The notes under the pieces: generated by a model | Told to the model about the DNA's origin: nothing | Database searches by the model: none | What the model saw: only the letters and a program-made list of their open reading frames with translations | Assembly (NCBI RefSeq): GCF_000716675.1 | Contig: NZ_JNXT01000050.1 | Location: 1 to 61,698 of the forward strand | Length of the DNA: 61,698 bases | From: Streptomyces alboflavus | GTDB taxonomy: Bacteria; Actinomycetota; Actinomycetes; Streptomycetales; Streptomycetaceae | Reading direction: 5' to 3' | Part shown: positions 41,502-50,587 of the stretch, one piece after another | Layout: every line of letters starts with the position of its first letter | How positions within the stretch are numbered: position 1 is the first letter of the stretch | Made by a program: the position numbers and the translations under genes

Positions 41502-41507
41502 TACACT
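41502..41507 (+). promoter_or_regulatory. Probable -10 box for the ileS leader
   Basis: TACACT fits a vegetative (HrdB-type) -10 hexamer; transcription would begin near 41514, just before the T-box stem. No convincing -35 is seen about 17 bases upstream. Confidence 0.5.
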
Positions 41508-41513
41508 GGCCGG

Positions 41514-41808
41514 AGCGAGACGTGTGGATGGGGACGAGTAGCGGCGTACGCAGCCATGAGCGACCCGGGGACGGTGTGAGCCCGGGGGCGAGCGCGACGT
41601 GAAGATCACCCCGGAGCCGCCGGAAGAAAGCCGCAGGCCGGCCCCCATCGGGGACGGCAAGGGCGAGTAGACCCGGCATCGCGACCCCAATGAGGGGGCC
41701 CTGTGGCGCCAGCGCCGGAGGGCCAAGGAGGGTGGTACCGCGGGAGCGCAGCGATGCGCCTCTCGTCCCTCCGACGGAAGGGAAGAACGTCCGCCGGAGG
41801 AAAAGCGA
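41514..41808 (+). ncRNA. T-box leader of ileS, translational type
   Basis: The T-box sequence AGGGTGGTACCGCG is at 41729-41742, with the TGGT bulge that pairs with the tRNA acceptor end. Stem I base GGGG (41530-41533) can pair with CCCC (41609-41612), with the AGTA loop-E element at 41537-41540 and the isoleucine specifier ATC at 41605-41607. Two exclusive folds exist: GGAGGG (41727-41732) with CCCTCC (41767-41772), or CCTCCG (41768-41773) with the ribosome site CGGAGG (41795-41800). No T-rich terminator follows, so uncharged tRNA-Ile should free the ribosome site, as in actinobacterial T-boxes. Confidence 0.93.
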
Positions 41809-44800
41809 ATGACGCCGCCGCAGTACCGCCAGGTGCCCGCCCAGGTCGACCTGCCCGCTCTTGAGCACGCCGTGCTCGACTTCTGGGAGCAGCAGAAGAT
41901 CTTCGCCAAGAGCCTCGAGCAGTCCGAGGGCCGCCCCGAGTGGGTGTTCTACGAGGGCCCGCCCACGGCCAACGGCATGCCCGGCGCGCACCACATCGAG
42001 GCCCGCGTCTTCAAGGACGTGTTCCCGCGCTTCCGCACGATGCGCGGCTACCACGTCGCCCGCAAGGCCGGCTGGGACTGCCACGGCCTGCCCGTGGAGC
42101 TGGCGGTCGAGAAGGAACTCGGCTTCAACGGCAAGAAGGACATCGAGGCGTACGGCATCGCCGAGTTCAACGCCAAGTGCCGCGAGTCGGTGACCCGCCA
42201 CACGGACGCCTTCGCCGACCTGACGACCCGCATGGGGTACTGGACGGACCTCGACGGCGCCTACCGGACGATGAACCCGGAGTACATCGAGTCCGTCTGG
42301 TGGTCCCTCAAGGAGATCTTCGACAAGGGCCTCCTCGTCCAGGACCACCGCGTCGCCCCCTGGTGCCCCCGCTGCGGCACGGGCCTGTCCGACCACGAGC
42401 TGGCGCAGGGGTACGAGACGGTCGTCGACCCGTCCGTCTACGTCCGCTTCCCGCTGACCGGCGGCCCCCTCGCGGGCGAGGCCGCGCTCCTGGTGTGGAC
42501 GACCACCCCGTGGACGCTGGTGTCCAACACGGCGGTCGCCGCGCACCCGGACGTCACCTACGTAGTGGCGACCGACGGCAAGGAGAAGCTGGTCGTCGCC
42601 GAGCCCCTGGTGGAGAAGGCCCTCGGCGAGGGCTGGGAGACCACGGGGCAGACGTTCACCGGCGCCGAGATGGAGCGCTGGACGTACCAGCGCCCCTTCG
42701 AGCTCGTGGAGTTCCCGGCAGAGGCGCACTACGTGGTCAACGCCGACTACGTGACCACCGAGGACGGCACCGGCCTCGTCCACCAGTCCCCCGCCTTCGG
42801 TGAGGACGACCTCAAGGTCTGCCGGTCCTACGGCCTGCCGGTCGTGAACCCCGTCCGCCCGGACGGCACCTTCGAGGAGGACGTCCCGCTCGTGGGCGGC
42901 GTCTTCTTCAAGAAGGCCGACGAGTCCCTCACCAAGGACCTCGACGACCGCGGCCTGCTGTTCCGCCACATCGCGTACGAGCACAGCTACCCGCACTGCT
43001 GGCGCTGCCACACCGCGCTCCTCTACTACGCCCAGCCGTCCTGGTACATCCGCACCACGGCTGTCAAGGACCGGCTCCTCGCGGAGAACGAGAAGACCAA
43101 CTGGTTCCCGGACTCGGTCAAGCACGGCCGTTTCGGCGACTGGCTGACCAACAACGTGGACTGGGCGCTGTCCCGCAACCGCTACTGGGGCACACCGCTG
43201 CCCATCTGGCGCTGCGAGGAGAACCACCTCACCTGTGTCGACTCCCGCGCCGAGCTGACCGAGCTGACGGGCACCGACCAGTCGGACCTCGACCCGCACC
43301 GCCCGTTCATCGACGACGTCACGTTCACCTGCACCCACGAGGGCTGCTCCCTCGAAGCGGTGCGCGTGCCCGAGGTCATCGACGCCTGGTACGACTCGGG
43401 TTCGATGCCGTTCGCGCAGTGGGGCTACCCCCACAAGAACAAGGAACTCTTCGAGAGCCGCTACCCCGCGCAGTTCATCTCGGAGGCCATCGACCAGACC
43501 CGCGGCTGGTTCTACACGCTGATGGCCGTCGGCACCCTGGTCTTCGACAAGTCGAGTTACGAGAACGTCGTCTGCCTCGGCCACATCCTCGCCGAGGACG
43601 GCCGCAAGATGTCCAAGCACCTCGGCAACACCCTGGACCCGATCCCGCTCATGGACCGGCACGGCGCCGACGCGGTCCGCTGGTTCATGGCGGCCGGCGG
43701 CTCCCCGTGGGCGGCCCGCCGCGTGGGCCACGGCACCATCCAGGAGGTCGTCCGCAAGACCCTCCTGACGTACTGGAACACGGTCGCCTTCCAGGCGCTC
43801 TACGCCCGTACGTCGAAGTGGGCCCCCTCGGACACCGACCCGGCGCCCGCCGACCGCCCGCTGCTCGACCGCTGGCTGCTCAGCGAGCTGCACGCGCTCA
43901 CCGACCAGGTGACCGAGGCCCTGGACGCCTACGACACCCAGCGCGCCGGAAAGCTCCTGTCCACGTTCGTCGACAACCTCTCCAACTGGTACGTCCGCCG
44001 TTCGAGGCGCCGCTTCTGGCAGGGCGACGCGGCCGCGCTGCGCACCCTGCACGAGGTCGTCGAGACGATCACGCGGCTGCTCGCCCCGCTGACGCCGTTC
44101 ATCGCGGAGCGCGTCTGGCAGGACCTGGTCGTGCCGGTCACGCCCGACGCCCCGGAGTCGGTGCACCTGGCGACCTGGCCGGAGGCGGACCTGTCGGCGA
44201 TCGACCCCGAGCTGTCCAAGCAGATGGTGCTCGTGCGCCGCCTGGTCGAGCTGGGCCGTGCCTCGCGCGCCGAGTCCGGCGTCAAGACCCGTCAGCCGCT
44301 GTCCCGCGCGCTGGTCGCGGCCGCCGGGTTCGAGACGCTGGGCGCCGAGCTGCGGGCCCAGATCACCGAGGAGCTGAACGTCTCCTCCCTCGCCTCCCTC
44401 TCGGAGGTCGGCGGCTCCCTGGTCGACACCACCGCCAAGGCCAACTTCCGTGCCCTCGGCAAGCGGTTCGGCAAGGGCGTGCAGGCGGTGGCCAAGGCCG
44501 TCGCGGAGGCCGACGCGGCCGCGCTGTCCCTCGCCCTGCGCGAGGGCAACGCCTCCGTGGAGGTCGACGGGGAGACGGTGACGCTCGCCCCGGACGAGGT
44601 CATCATCACCGAGACCCCGCGCGAGGGCTGGTCGGTGGCGTCCGACTCCGGCGCCACGGTCGCCCTCGACCTGGAGCTCACCGACGAGCTGCGCCGCGCG
44701 GGCCTGGCCCGGGACGCGATCCGCCTGATCCAGGAGGCCCGCAAGAACAGCGGCCTGGACGTCGCGGACCGGATCGCCCTGCGCTGGACGTCCGCCGACC

Positions 44801-44952
44801 CGGCCGTCGTCACGGCCCTGACCGACCACACCGCCCTCATCGCGGACGAGGTCCTGGCGACGGACTTCGCCGAGGGCGAGGCCGACGAGACCTACGGCGA
44901 GACGTTCAAGGACGACTCCGTGAACCTCGCCTTCCGTCTCCGCAAGGCCTAG
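41809..44952 (+). CDS. ileS: Isoleucyl-tRNA synthetase
   Basis: 1047 residues, the long eukaryote-like IleRS type (often less mupirocin-sensitive, as known for the class). HIGH-equivalent PGAHHIEAR at about 58-66, KMSKH of DGRKMSKHLGN near residue 600, editing domain with TTPWTLVSNTAVAAHPD, anticodon-binding part with RFWQGDAA, and Cys pairs CPRCGTG and HCWRCHTAL. Charges tRNA-Ile. Controlled by the T-box just upstream; GGAGG 8 bases before the ATG is the site sequestered in that leader. Strong terminator follows 3 bases after the stop codon. Confidence 0.98.
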   Translation: MTPPQYRQVPAQVDLPALEHAVLDFWEQQKIFAKSLEQSEGRPEWVFYEGPPTANGMPGAHHIEARVFKDVFPRFRTMRGYHVARKAGWDCHGLPVELAVEKELGFNGKKDIEAYGIAEFNAKCRESVTRHTDAFADLTTRMGYWTDLDGAYRTMNPEYIESVWWSLKEIFDKGLLVQDHRVAPWCPRCGTGLSDHELAQGYETVVDPSVYVRFPLTGGPLAGEAALLVWTTTPWTLVSNTAVAAHPDVTYVVATDGKEKLVVAEPLVEKALGEGWETTGQTFTGAEMERWTYQRPFELVEFPAEAHYVVNADYVTTEDGTGLVHQSPAFGEDDLKVCRSYGLPVVNPVRPDGTFEEDVPLVGGVFFKKADESLTKDLDDRGLLFRHIAYEHSYPHCWRCHTALLYYAQPSWYIRTTAVKDRLLAENEKTNWFPDSVKHGRFGDWLTNNVDWALSRNRYWGTPLPIWRCEENHLTCVDSRAELTELTGTDQSDLDPHRPFIDDVTFTCTHEGCSLEAVRVPEVIDAWYDSGSMPFAQWGYPHKNKELFESRYPAQFISEAIDQTRGWFYTLMAVGTLVFDKSSYENVVCLGHILAEDGRKMSKHLGNTLDPIPLMDRHGADAVRWFMAAGGSPWAARRVGHGTIQEVVRKTLLTYWNTVAFQALYARTSKWAPSDTDPAPADRPLLDRWLLSELHALTDQVTEALDAYDTQRAGKLLSTFVDNLSNWYVRRSRRRFWQGDAAALRTLHEVVETITRLLAPLTPFIAERVWQDLVVPVTPDAPESVHLATWPEADLSAIDPELSKQMVLVRRLVELGRASRAESGVKTRQPLSRALVAAAGFETLGAELRAQITEELNVSSLASLSEVGGSLVDTTAKANFRALGKRFGKGVQAVAKAVAEADAAALSLALREGNASVEVDGETVTLAPDEVIITETPREGWSVASDSGATVALDLELTDELRRAGLARDAIRLIQEARKNSGLDVADRIALRWTSADPAVVTALTDHTALIADEVLATDFAEGEADETYGETFKDDSVNLAFRLRKA

Positions 44953-44955
44953 CGA

Positions 44956-45012
44956 CAACGCCGAAGGCCCGGGTCCACCAAAGATCTTGGTGGACCCGGG
45001 CCTTCGGCGTTG
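44956..45012 (+). terminator. 26-bp perfect hairpin terminator of ileS
   Basis: Arms 44956-44981 and 44987-45012 pair perfectly around AGATC, starting directly after the ileS stop. Unusually long and mismatch-free. Confidence 0.92.
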
Positions 45013-45075
45013 CGTGCCCGCGCACAAACGTCGGAACGTTTCTGCGGCGCACCCTCGGCCGACGTGAGCGTGACT

Positions 45076-45120
45076 CAGCCCGTCCGGCGCTTGAGGACGA
45101 GGCCGGAGGCCGATCTGCGG
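45076..45120. repeat. Dispersed Streptomyces intergenic repeat, copy C
   Basis: CAGCCCGTCCGGCGCTTGAG then GACGAGGCCGGAGGCCGATC matches 18880-18926 with few changes, but the left hairpin arm is missing. It lies in the 275-base gap between ileS and divIVA, which otherwise holds two terminators and no gene. Confidence 0.75.
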
Positions 45121-45216
45121 CCACCGACGCACTCGGCGAAAGCCACCGGCCTGCGGCCCCCCGTCGCACTCCGCCAAAGCCACCGCCGCCCGCGGCGACC
45201 CGGCGGGCACAGCAAA

Positions 45217-45252
45217 AGGGCGAGGCCCCCGGATTCCCGGGGGCCTCGCCCT
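45217..45252 (-). terminator. Terminator of the division cluster, after divIVA
   Basis: 16-bp stem AGGGCGAGGCCCCCGG (45217-45232) pairs perfectly with 45237-45252 around ATTC, 38 bases after the divIVA stop. Confidence 0.9.
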
Positions 45253-45289
45253 GTACAGCCTGCCGACGCCTAGGGCGTGGTGAAGCCCG

Positions 45290-46426
45290 TCAGTTGTCGT
45301 CCTCGTCGATGAGGAATCCCCGCATCGGGGACGGAGCCTGCTGCATCGGCTGCTGACCCTGCGGCCGCACCGGCGCCATCGGCTGCGTCATCGCGGGCGA
45401 CATCTGCTGCTGCCCGCCGTAGGACGGCGCGCCCGCGGGCTGGTTGCCACCCATCGACTGGTTGCCGCCGTAGGACGGGGCACCCGCGCCGGCCGAGGCC
45501 ATGGAGGGCGCCGGGGACGGCGGAAGCGACGCGGTCGCCGGGGTCCGCGGCGGGGCCAGCGAGTCGTCGGCCTGGGTCTCCAGCTGACGCAGCTGCGACT
45601 CCAGGTAGGACTTCAGCCGCGTGCGGTACTCGCGCTCGAAGCCGCGCAGGTCCTCGACCTTGCGCTCAAGGGTGGCGCGGGCGGACTCCAGGGAGCCCAT
45701 CGCGACGCGGTGCTTCTCCTGCGCGTCCCGCTCCAGGGCGTCGGCCTTGGCGCGGGCGTCCCGCTCCAGGCCCTCGGCGCGCGAACGGGCCTCGCCCACG
45801 ATCTTGTTGGCCTCGGAACGGGCCTCCGCGATCGCCTGGTCGGCGGTCTGCTGCGCGAGCGAGAGCACACGGGCGGCGCTGTCGCCGCCGGGGCCCTGGC
45901 CGGGCTGCGGAAGCTGCGGGCCGTGACCGCCCATCGGGCCGCCCATGGGGCCACCCATCTGACCCTGCATCTGGCCCTGGCCCATCGGACCGGGACCCTG
46001 ACCCATCGGTCCTGGACCCTGCGGGCCGCCCTGCGGACCGTGGCCACCGGGGCCCGGGGGAAGCTGCGGAGCGCCGCCCGGCAGCTGGGGCGGGCCGCCC
46101 ATCGGGTGCTGCTGCTGCGGCGGCACCGGCTGCGGGCCAGATATTGCGGCGGGCACGGGGGCGCCGGGACCGCGCTGGTCCTGCGGCCCGTCGGGGCCAC
46201 CGGGACCGCCGGGGCCCTTGCGCATGCCGCCCTGCTGCTGGTTCTGCGCGGCGGCACGCGTGGCCGCGGCCAGCTTGGCGCGCAGGTCCTCGTTCTCGCG
46301 GAGCAGACGGGTCAGCTCGGCCTCGACCTCATCTAGGAAGGCATCGACCTCGTCCTCGTCATAGCCTTCTCGGAGACGGACGGTCGTGAACTGCTTGTTC
46401 CGCACGTCCTCGGGGGTCAGCGGCAT
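45290..46426 (-). CDS. divIVA: DivIVA (Wag31-like) polar growth protein
   Basis: 378 residues. The N-terminal DivIVA membrane-targeting domain is MPLTPEDVRNKQFTTVRLRE and YDEDEVDAFLDEVEAELTRL; a Gly/Pro/Gln-rich insert (about 60-175, repeats of GPMGQ and MGGP) splits the two coiled coils, the second at about 180-290 (ADQAIAEARSEANKIVGEAR). The C-terminus is Pro/Gln-rich. Streptomyces DivIVA marks hyphal tips and recruits the growth apparatus, and is essential. First-coil insert length varies between species. End of the dcw cluster; yggT is 55 bases upstream. Confidence 0.97.
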   Translation of the reverse strand: MPLTPEDVRNKQFTTVRLREGYDEDEVDAFLDEVEAELTRLLRENEDLRAKLAAATRAAAQNQQQGGMRKGPGGPGGPDGPQDQRGPGAPVPAAISGPQPVPPQQQHPMGGPPQLPGGAPQLPPGPGGHGPQGGPQGPGPMGQGPGPMGQGQMQGQMGGPMGGPMGGHGPQLPQPGQGPGGDSAARVLSLAQQTADQAIAEARSEANKIVGEARSRAEGLERDARAKADALERDAQEKHRVAMGSLESARATLERKVEDLRGFEREYRTRLKSYLESQLRQLETQADDSLAPPRTPATASLPPSPAPSMASAGAGAPSYGGNQSMGGNQPAGAPSYGGQQQMSPAMTQPMAPVRPQGQQPMQQAPSPMRGFLIDEDDN

Positions 46427-46481
46427 CTCTTCACCTCAACGTAGTCGTCGGCATTCGGCAAGAACGTAGTTGACATCGCGC

Positions 46482-46766
46482 TCACAGCCGGCTCACGACG
46501 GAGATCAGGATGTAGACGATGATCATCAGCACGAAGAAGGACAGGTCGAGCGCCACGCCCCCGAGACGCAGCGGCGGAATGAACCGCCGCAGAAGCTTGA
46601 GCGGTGGATCGGTGACAGTGTAGGTGGCCTCCAGAACGACCACCATCGCCTTGCCGGGTTGCCATGAGCGGGCGAACTGGAAGACGTAGTCCATGACCAG
46701 CCGGAAGATCAGCACGATCAGGAAACACATCAGAGCGATGTAGATCACTTGCAAGACCACGCCCAT
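46482..46766 (-). CDS. yggT: YggT family membrane protein
   Basis: 94 residues with two membrane helices (about 3-25 and 72-92) joined by a loop carrying TYTVTDPPLKLLRRFIPPLR, the family signature. It is regularly located between sepF and divIVA in Gram-positive dcw clusters (ylmG in Bacillus); a role in division or membrane organisation is inferred from location. Confidence 0.93.
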   Translation of the reverse strand: MGVVLQVIYIALMCFLIVLIFRLVMDYVFQFARSWQPGKAMVVVLEATYTVTDPPLKLLRRFIPPLRLGGVALDLSFFVLMIIVYILISVVSRL

Positions 46767-46846
46767 GTTCGTGTTTCCCTCTCCCCTGTCCTCAGTCGAG
46801 TCCGTGCTGTGTCGATCCGATGACTGCTGTCTACTGCACTTGCGTC

Positions 46847-47494
46847 TCAGCTCTGGTTGAAGAACCCGCCCTCTGCGATGCGGGCCTTGTCCTCCGCCGT
46901 GACATCGACGTTAGCAGGCGACAACAGGAACACCTTCTGCGTCACTCGCTCGATACTGCCATGCAGCCCGAAGACGAGACCGGCGGCAAAGTCGACAAGT
47001 CGCTTCGCATCCGTGTCGTCCATCTCCGTCAAGTTCATGATCACCGGGGTGCCTTCGCGGAAGTGTTCCCCGATGGTACGGGCTTCGTTGTAGGTCCGGG
47101 GGTGAAGTGTGGTGATGCGGTAGGGCTCACGCTCGGACACGACCTTGGGCATGATCACCGGTGCGTTCTTCTCCAGGCTCTGGCGTTCAGGTGTGATGGA
47201 TGCCACGGGGGCGATTCGCGCCGGACGTCCCGATTCAGCGGGAAGCGAAGCGGCGCGCGGCGCCGGTTCGCGGGGGGCGGGCGGCTGCACCACTCGTACC
47301 GATTCGTCCCGGTCCAAGTCCCGGTCCGCGAGGTGGGACTGGTGGGACTGGTGCGACGGCTCGTGCCGTCGGCGGTCGCGCTCGGGCTCCGGCTCGGGCT
47401 CGAAATCGTCGTCGGGGTCGAAGCCCCGACCGTCGTAACCGTCGTCCTCCACGAGGCCGAGGTAGACCGCCATCTTGCGCATCGCGCCGGCCAT
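46847..47494 (-). CDS. sepF: SepF cell division protein
   Basis: 215 residues. The start [20 protein letters not shown] is the short amphipathic membrane anchor; an acidic and Arg-rich linker (about 25-105) follows; the C-terminal DUF552 domain ([49 protein letters not shown]) forms the ring-building dimer. Tethers FtsZ to the membrane; actinobacteria lack FtsA, so SepF is the main anchor. This gene begins 128 bases after yggS, with AT-rich sequence that may hold an extra promoter. Confidence 0.95.
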   Translation of the reverse strand: MAGAMRKMAVYLGLVEDDGYDGRGFDPDDDFEPEPEPERDRRRHEPSHQSHQSHLADRDLDRDESVRVVQPPAPREPAPRAASLPAESGRPARIAPVASITPERQSLEKNAPVIMPKVVSEREPYRITTLHPRTYNEARTIGEHFREGTPVIMNLTEMDDTDAKRLVDFAAGLVFGLHGSIERVTQKVFLLSPANVDVTAEDKARIAEGGFFNQS

Positions 47495-47622
47495 GCTCTG
47501 AGTCCTCCGCTCTGTGGTGGATCGAAAGGTCCGTCGTCATCAACTGCCCGCGATCCACGTGGTCTCCCGCCGAACTGCGGGAATGACCATATTTTCTGCT
47601 GTGGTCCGACTTCCTGGCGACG

Positions 47623-48342
47623 TTACCCGAGCCCGCGTCGGACTCCGAGTACCGCCGTACCGACGCGCACATGTGTCGCTCCGGCCGCCACGGCCTGTTC
47701 GAGGTCCGCACTCATCCCTGCCGACACCATGTTCGCAGCCGGATGGGCCACGCGCAGGGCAGTCGACAAATCCATCAGCCGCTCGAACGCCGCCTGTTGC
47801 CGTCCCGCGTATTCCCCGGTGAGCGGCGCGACGGTCATCAGGCCGTCGAGCCGCAGCCCGGGGGCGTCGGCCACGCGTGCGGCCAACTCCTCGATCCCGC
47901 CGGGGCCCACGCCACCGCGGTCCCCCCGTCCGTCGGCCTCCGCGTCCAGGGCGACCTGGAGCAGACAGCCGACCTCGCGCCCGGCGCGCACAGCGGCCGT
48001 GGACAGCGCCGTGACCAGCTTGGGCCGGTCCACCGACTGAACCACGTCCGCGTAACCGACCACGGAGCGCACCTTGTTGGTCTGCAGCTGGCCCACGAAG
48101 TGCCAGCTGAGCGGGAGGTCCGCGCAGTCCGCGGCCTTCGGCGCCGCGTCCTGGTCACGGTTCTCGGCGACATGACGCACACCGAGTTCCGAGAGAAACC
48201 GCACATCGCTCGCGGGGTAGGTCTTGGTGACCACGATCAGGGTCAGTTCCTCGCGCTTGCGGCCCGCCGCCGCGCAGGCCGCCGTGATGCGCTCTTCCAC
48301 ATTCGCCAGATTTGCGGCGAGTTCCGCCTTACGGTCCGTCAT
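47623..48342 (-). CDS. PLP-homeostasis protein (YggS/YlmE family)
   Basis: 239 residues, single-domain alanine-racemase-like barrel that binds PLP without known catalysis. The PLP Lys is in LIVVTKTYPASDV (about 34-46); other marks are WHFVGQLQTNKVRSV and AGMSADLEQAVAAGATHVRV. It follows pgeF after 6 bases. Gene always found near ftsZ and sepF in this group; works in vitamin B6 balance. Confidence 0.93.
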   Translation of the reverse strand: MTDRKAELAANLANVEERITAACAAAGRKREELTLIVVTKTYPASDVRFLSELGVRHVAENRDQDAAPKAADCADLPLSWHFVGQLQTNKVRSVVGYADVVQSVDRPKLVTALSTAAVRAGREVGCLLQVALDAEADGRGDRGGVGPGGIEELAARVADAPGLRLDGLMTVAPLTGEYAGRQQAAFERLMDLSTALRVAHPAANMVSAGMSADLEQAVAAGATHVRVGTAVLGVRRGLG

Positions 48343-48348
48343 GCCCCA

Positions 48349-49089
48349 TCAGTCCAACCACACATAGCCCGCGAGCCGACCGGTCGTGCGGTCGCGGCGG
48401 TACGAGAAGTGATCGCCCGACTCCCGTGTGCACACCGGCGACTGCTCCCGGTCGCGCACGCCGAGCCGGTCGAGCTGTGCGTGCACTCCCGCGGTCACGT
48501 CGACCGCGGGGGTGCCCCAGCTCGTCTCGGCGTACGCCGCGGGTTCCACGGCGGCGACGTCGGCGCGCATGTCCGCGGGTACTTCGTAACAACGGCCGCA
48601 GACGGCGGGCCCGGTGCGGGCCACGATCCGGTCCGGGCGCGCGCCGAGGGCCACCATGGCCTCGACGGCCGCGGGCACCACCCCGGCGACCATTCCGGGC
48701 CGGCCCGCGTGCGCGGCCGCGGCGACTCCCGCGACCGGGTCGGCGAGCAGCACCGGGGTGCAGTCGGCGGTGAGGACGGCGAGGGCGACACCGCGCCGGG
48801 CGGTGACGACCGCGTCGACCGCCGGGATCTCCTCGCGGTCCGCCCAGGGGCCGTCGACCACGGCGACGTCCCGGCCGTGCACCTGGTTCATCCAGACCAC
48901 GCGCGCGGGGTCGATGCCGAGGTTCTTGGCGACGGCCGCGCGGTTGTGGCGTACGGCTTCGGGGTCGTCGCCGACCGCTCCGCCGAGGTTGAGCTCCTCG
49001 TACGGAACGGCGCTCACTCCGCCCCACCGGTCGGTGAAGGCGAAGTGGGCGCCGCTCGCGGTGCTCGTCTCCAAGCGCTGGTCTATCAC
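48349..49089 (-). CDS. pgeF: Peptidoglycan editing factor PgeF (laccase-domain, YfiH)
   Basis: 246 residues. Domain marks: [31 protein letters not shown] with the metal His, [14 protein letters not shown] with the active Cys, [13 protein letters not shown] (the usual AHAGWRG carries Arg-Pro here, as in many Streptomyces) and [11 protein letters not shown]. YfiH/PgeF edits cell-wall precursor mistakes (removes L-Ser misincorporated in muropeptide) or acts as purine nucleoside phosphorylase in other reports. The GTG overlaps the ftsZ stop as GTGA. Confidence 0.93.
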   Translation of the reverse strand: MIDQRLETSTASGAHFAFTDRWGGVSAVPYEELNLGGAVGDDPEAVRHNRAAVAKNLGIDPARVVWMNQVHGRDVAVVDGPWADREEIPAVDAVVTARRGVALAVLTADCTPVLLADPVAGVAAAAHAGRPGMVAGVVPAAVEAMVALGARPDRIVARTGPAVCGRCYEVPADMRADVAAVEPAAYAETSWGTPAVDVTAGVHAQLDRLGVRDREQSPVCTRESGDHFSYRRDRTTGRLAGYVWLD

Positions 49090-50312
49090 TTCAGGAAGTC
49101 CGGCACGTCCAGCTCTTCGGCCTGGCTGTCCTGGTGCAGACGGGTCGGGGGGACCTGCGGCGGGGTCGCCGACGAGGCCGGGGGCTCGCTCGCCTGGACC
49201 GGCTCGGGCTGCTCGGCCGCGGGGGCGTCGTCGCGCGGGGTGACGCTGCCGAGGCCGCCGAACGCCGGGGCCGGACGGGACGGTTCGGGCTGCCGGGCCG
49301 GGGGCGCCGGCTCCTCGCGCTTGGCGGACGCCGAGCCGAGGACGTTGTCCCGCTTGGACGGGGGCTGGCCGCCGTCGAAGCCGGCCGCGATGACGGTGAC
49401 CCGGACCTCGTCGCCGAGCGCGTCGTCGATGACCGCGCCGAAGATGATGTTGGCCTCGGGGTGCGCGGCCTCGCTGACCAGTTGCGCCGCCTCGTTGATC
49501 TCGAACAGGCCGAGGTCGGAGCCGCCGGAGATGGAGAGCAGGACGCCCCGGGCGCCGTCGATGGACGCCTCGAGGAGCGGCGAGGAGATCGCCATCTCGG
49601 CCGCGGCCACCGCACGGTCGTCGCCGCGGGCCGAGCCGATGCCCATGAGCGCCGAACCCGCCTCGGACATGACCGACTTGACGTCGGCGAAGTCGAGGTT
49701 GATCAGGCCGGGCGTGGTGATGAGGTCGGTGATGCCCTGCACACCGGAGAGGAGCACCTGGTCGGCCGACTTGAAGGCGTCGAGCACGCTGACCTGGCGG
49801 TCCGAGATGGACAGGAGCCGGTCGTTGGGGATGACGATGAGGGTGTCGACCTCTTCGCGGAGCTCGGCGATGCCGTCCTCCGCCTGGTTCGCGCGGCGAC
49901 GGCCCTCGAAGGTGAACGGCCTGGTGACCACACCGATCGTCAGGGCGCCGAGGGAACGCGCGATGTTGGCGACCACGGGCGCGCCGCCCGTGCCGGTGCC
50001 GCCGCCCTCACCGGCCGTCACGAAGACCATGTCGGCCCCCTTGAGGACCTCCTCGATCTCCTCGCGGTGGTCCTCGGCGGCCTTGCGGCCGACGGCCGGG
50101 TTGGCTCCTGCGCCGAGTCCGCGGGTGAGTTCACGGCCCACGTCGAGCTTGACGTCGGCGTCGCTCATCAACAGGGCTTGCGCGTCGGTGTTGATGGCGA
50201 TGAACTCGACGCCCTTGAGACCGACCTCGATCATCCGGTTGATGGCATTGACACCACCGCCGCCGACACCGATGACTTTGATGACTGCGAGGTAGTTCTG
50301 CGGTGCTGCCAC
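49086..50312 (-). CDS. ftsZ: Cell division GTPase FtsZ
   Basis: 408 residues. N-terminal core with [17 protein letters not shown], nucleotide loop [20 protein letters not shown] (about 98-117) and the T7 synergy loop [14 protein letters not shown]-terminal linker of about 75 residues and the conserved tail DVPDFLK that binds SepF and others. Polymerises into sporulation ladders and vegetative cross-walls. GTG start. The 275-base upstream gap contains several structured sites and probably the sporulation promoter. Confidence 0.99.
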   Translation of the reverse strand: MAAPQNYLAVIKVIGVGGGGVNAINRMIEVGLKGVEFIAINTDAQALLMSDADVKLDVGRELTRGLGAGANPAVGRKAAEDHREEIEEVLKGADMVFVTAGEGGGTGTGGAPVVANIARSLGALTIGVVTRPFTFEGRRRANQAEDGIAELREEVDTLIVIPNDRLLSISDRQVSVLDAFKSADQVLLSGVQGITDLITTPGLINLDFADVKSVMSEAGSALMGIGSARGDDRAVAAAEMAISSPLLEASIDGARGVLLSISGGSDLGLFEINEAAQLVSEAAHPEANIIFGAVIDDALGDEVRVTVIAAGFDGGQPPSKRDNVLGSASAKREEPAPPARQPEPSRPAPAFGGLGSVTPRDDAPAAEQPEPVQASEPPASSATPPQVPPTRLHQDSQAEELDVPDFLK

Positions 50313-50587
50313 GTCGAAGGCCTCTCGCCTCGAGTTACGTGTCGCCGTCTCGCGCTTGAGCGATACGACGACTGATGCCGAATGGGACGGTCCGAACGCC
50401 GACCCGAACCCTAACGCTGAAGTTTAGGGTTACCAGTGTGTCTGTTCCCTGGACTCTTCCGAACAGGACACTAAGTCGACAAGTGGCGCACGTTCAACGA
50501 ACACGCCGAACCTCCCGTTTTTCTTTTCACCCTATGTGATCAGGCTTAAGCCTGCCCATCCAGGGTGCTGGCCTGCGCTGATGTACG
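50313..50587 (-). promoter_or_regulatory. ftsZ promoter region with palindromes and a GACAC site
   Basis: The gap between ftsQ and ftsZ holds: a perfect 14-bp palindrome CAGGCTTAAGCCTG (50541-50554), GACAC (50467-50471, the known core bound by the sporulation regulator WhiA), and an 8-bp inverted repeat AACCCTAA...TTAGGGTT (50407-50414 and 50424-50431, 9-base loop). ftsZ in Streptomyces has several promoters including a developmental one controlled by WhiA/WhiB (established knowledge); which of these sites is used here is inference. Confidence 0.6.

Noticed and set aside
41428..45210. 1260-codon minus-strand frame opposite ileS
   Set aside because: Shadow of IleRS and of the T-box; no ribosome site or domain.
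45016..45289. Possible small gene between ileS and divIVA
   Set aside because: The segment holds two terminators and a dispersed repeat; frames across it spell hairpin arms.
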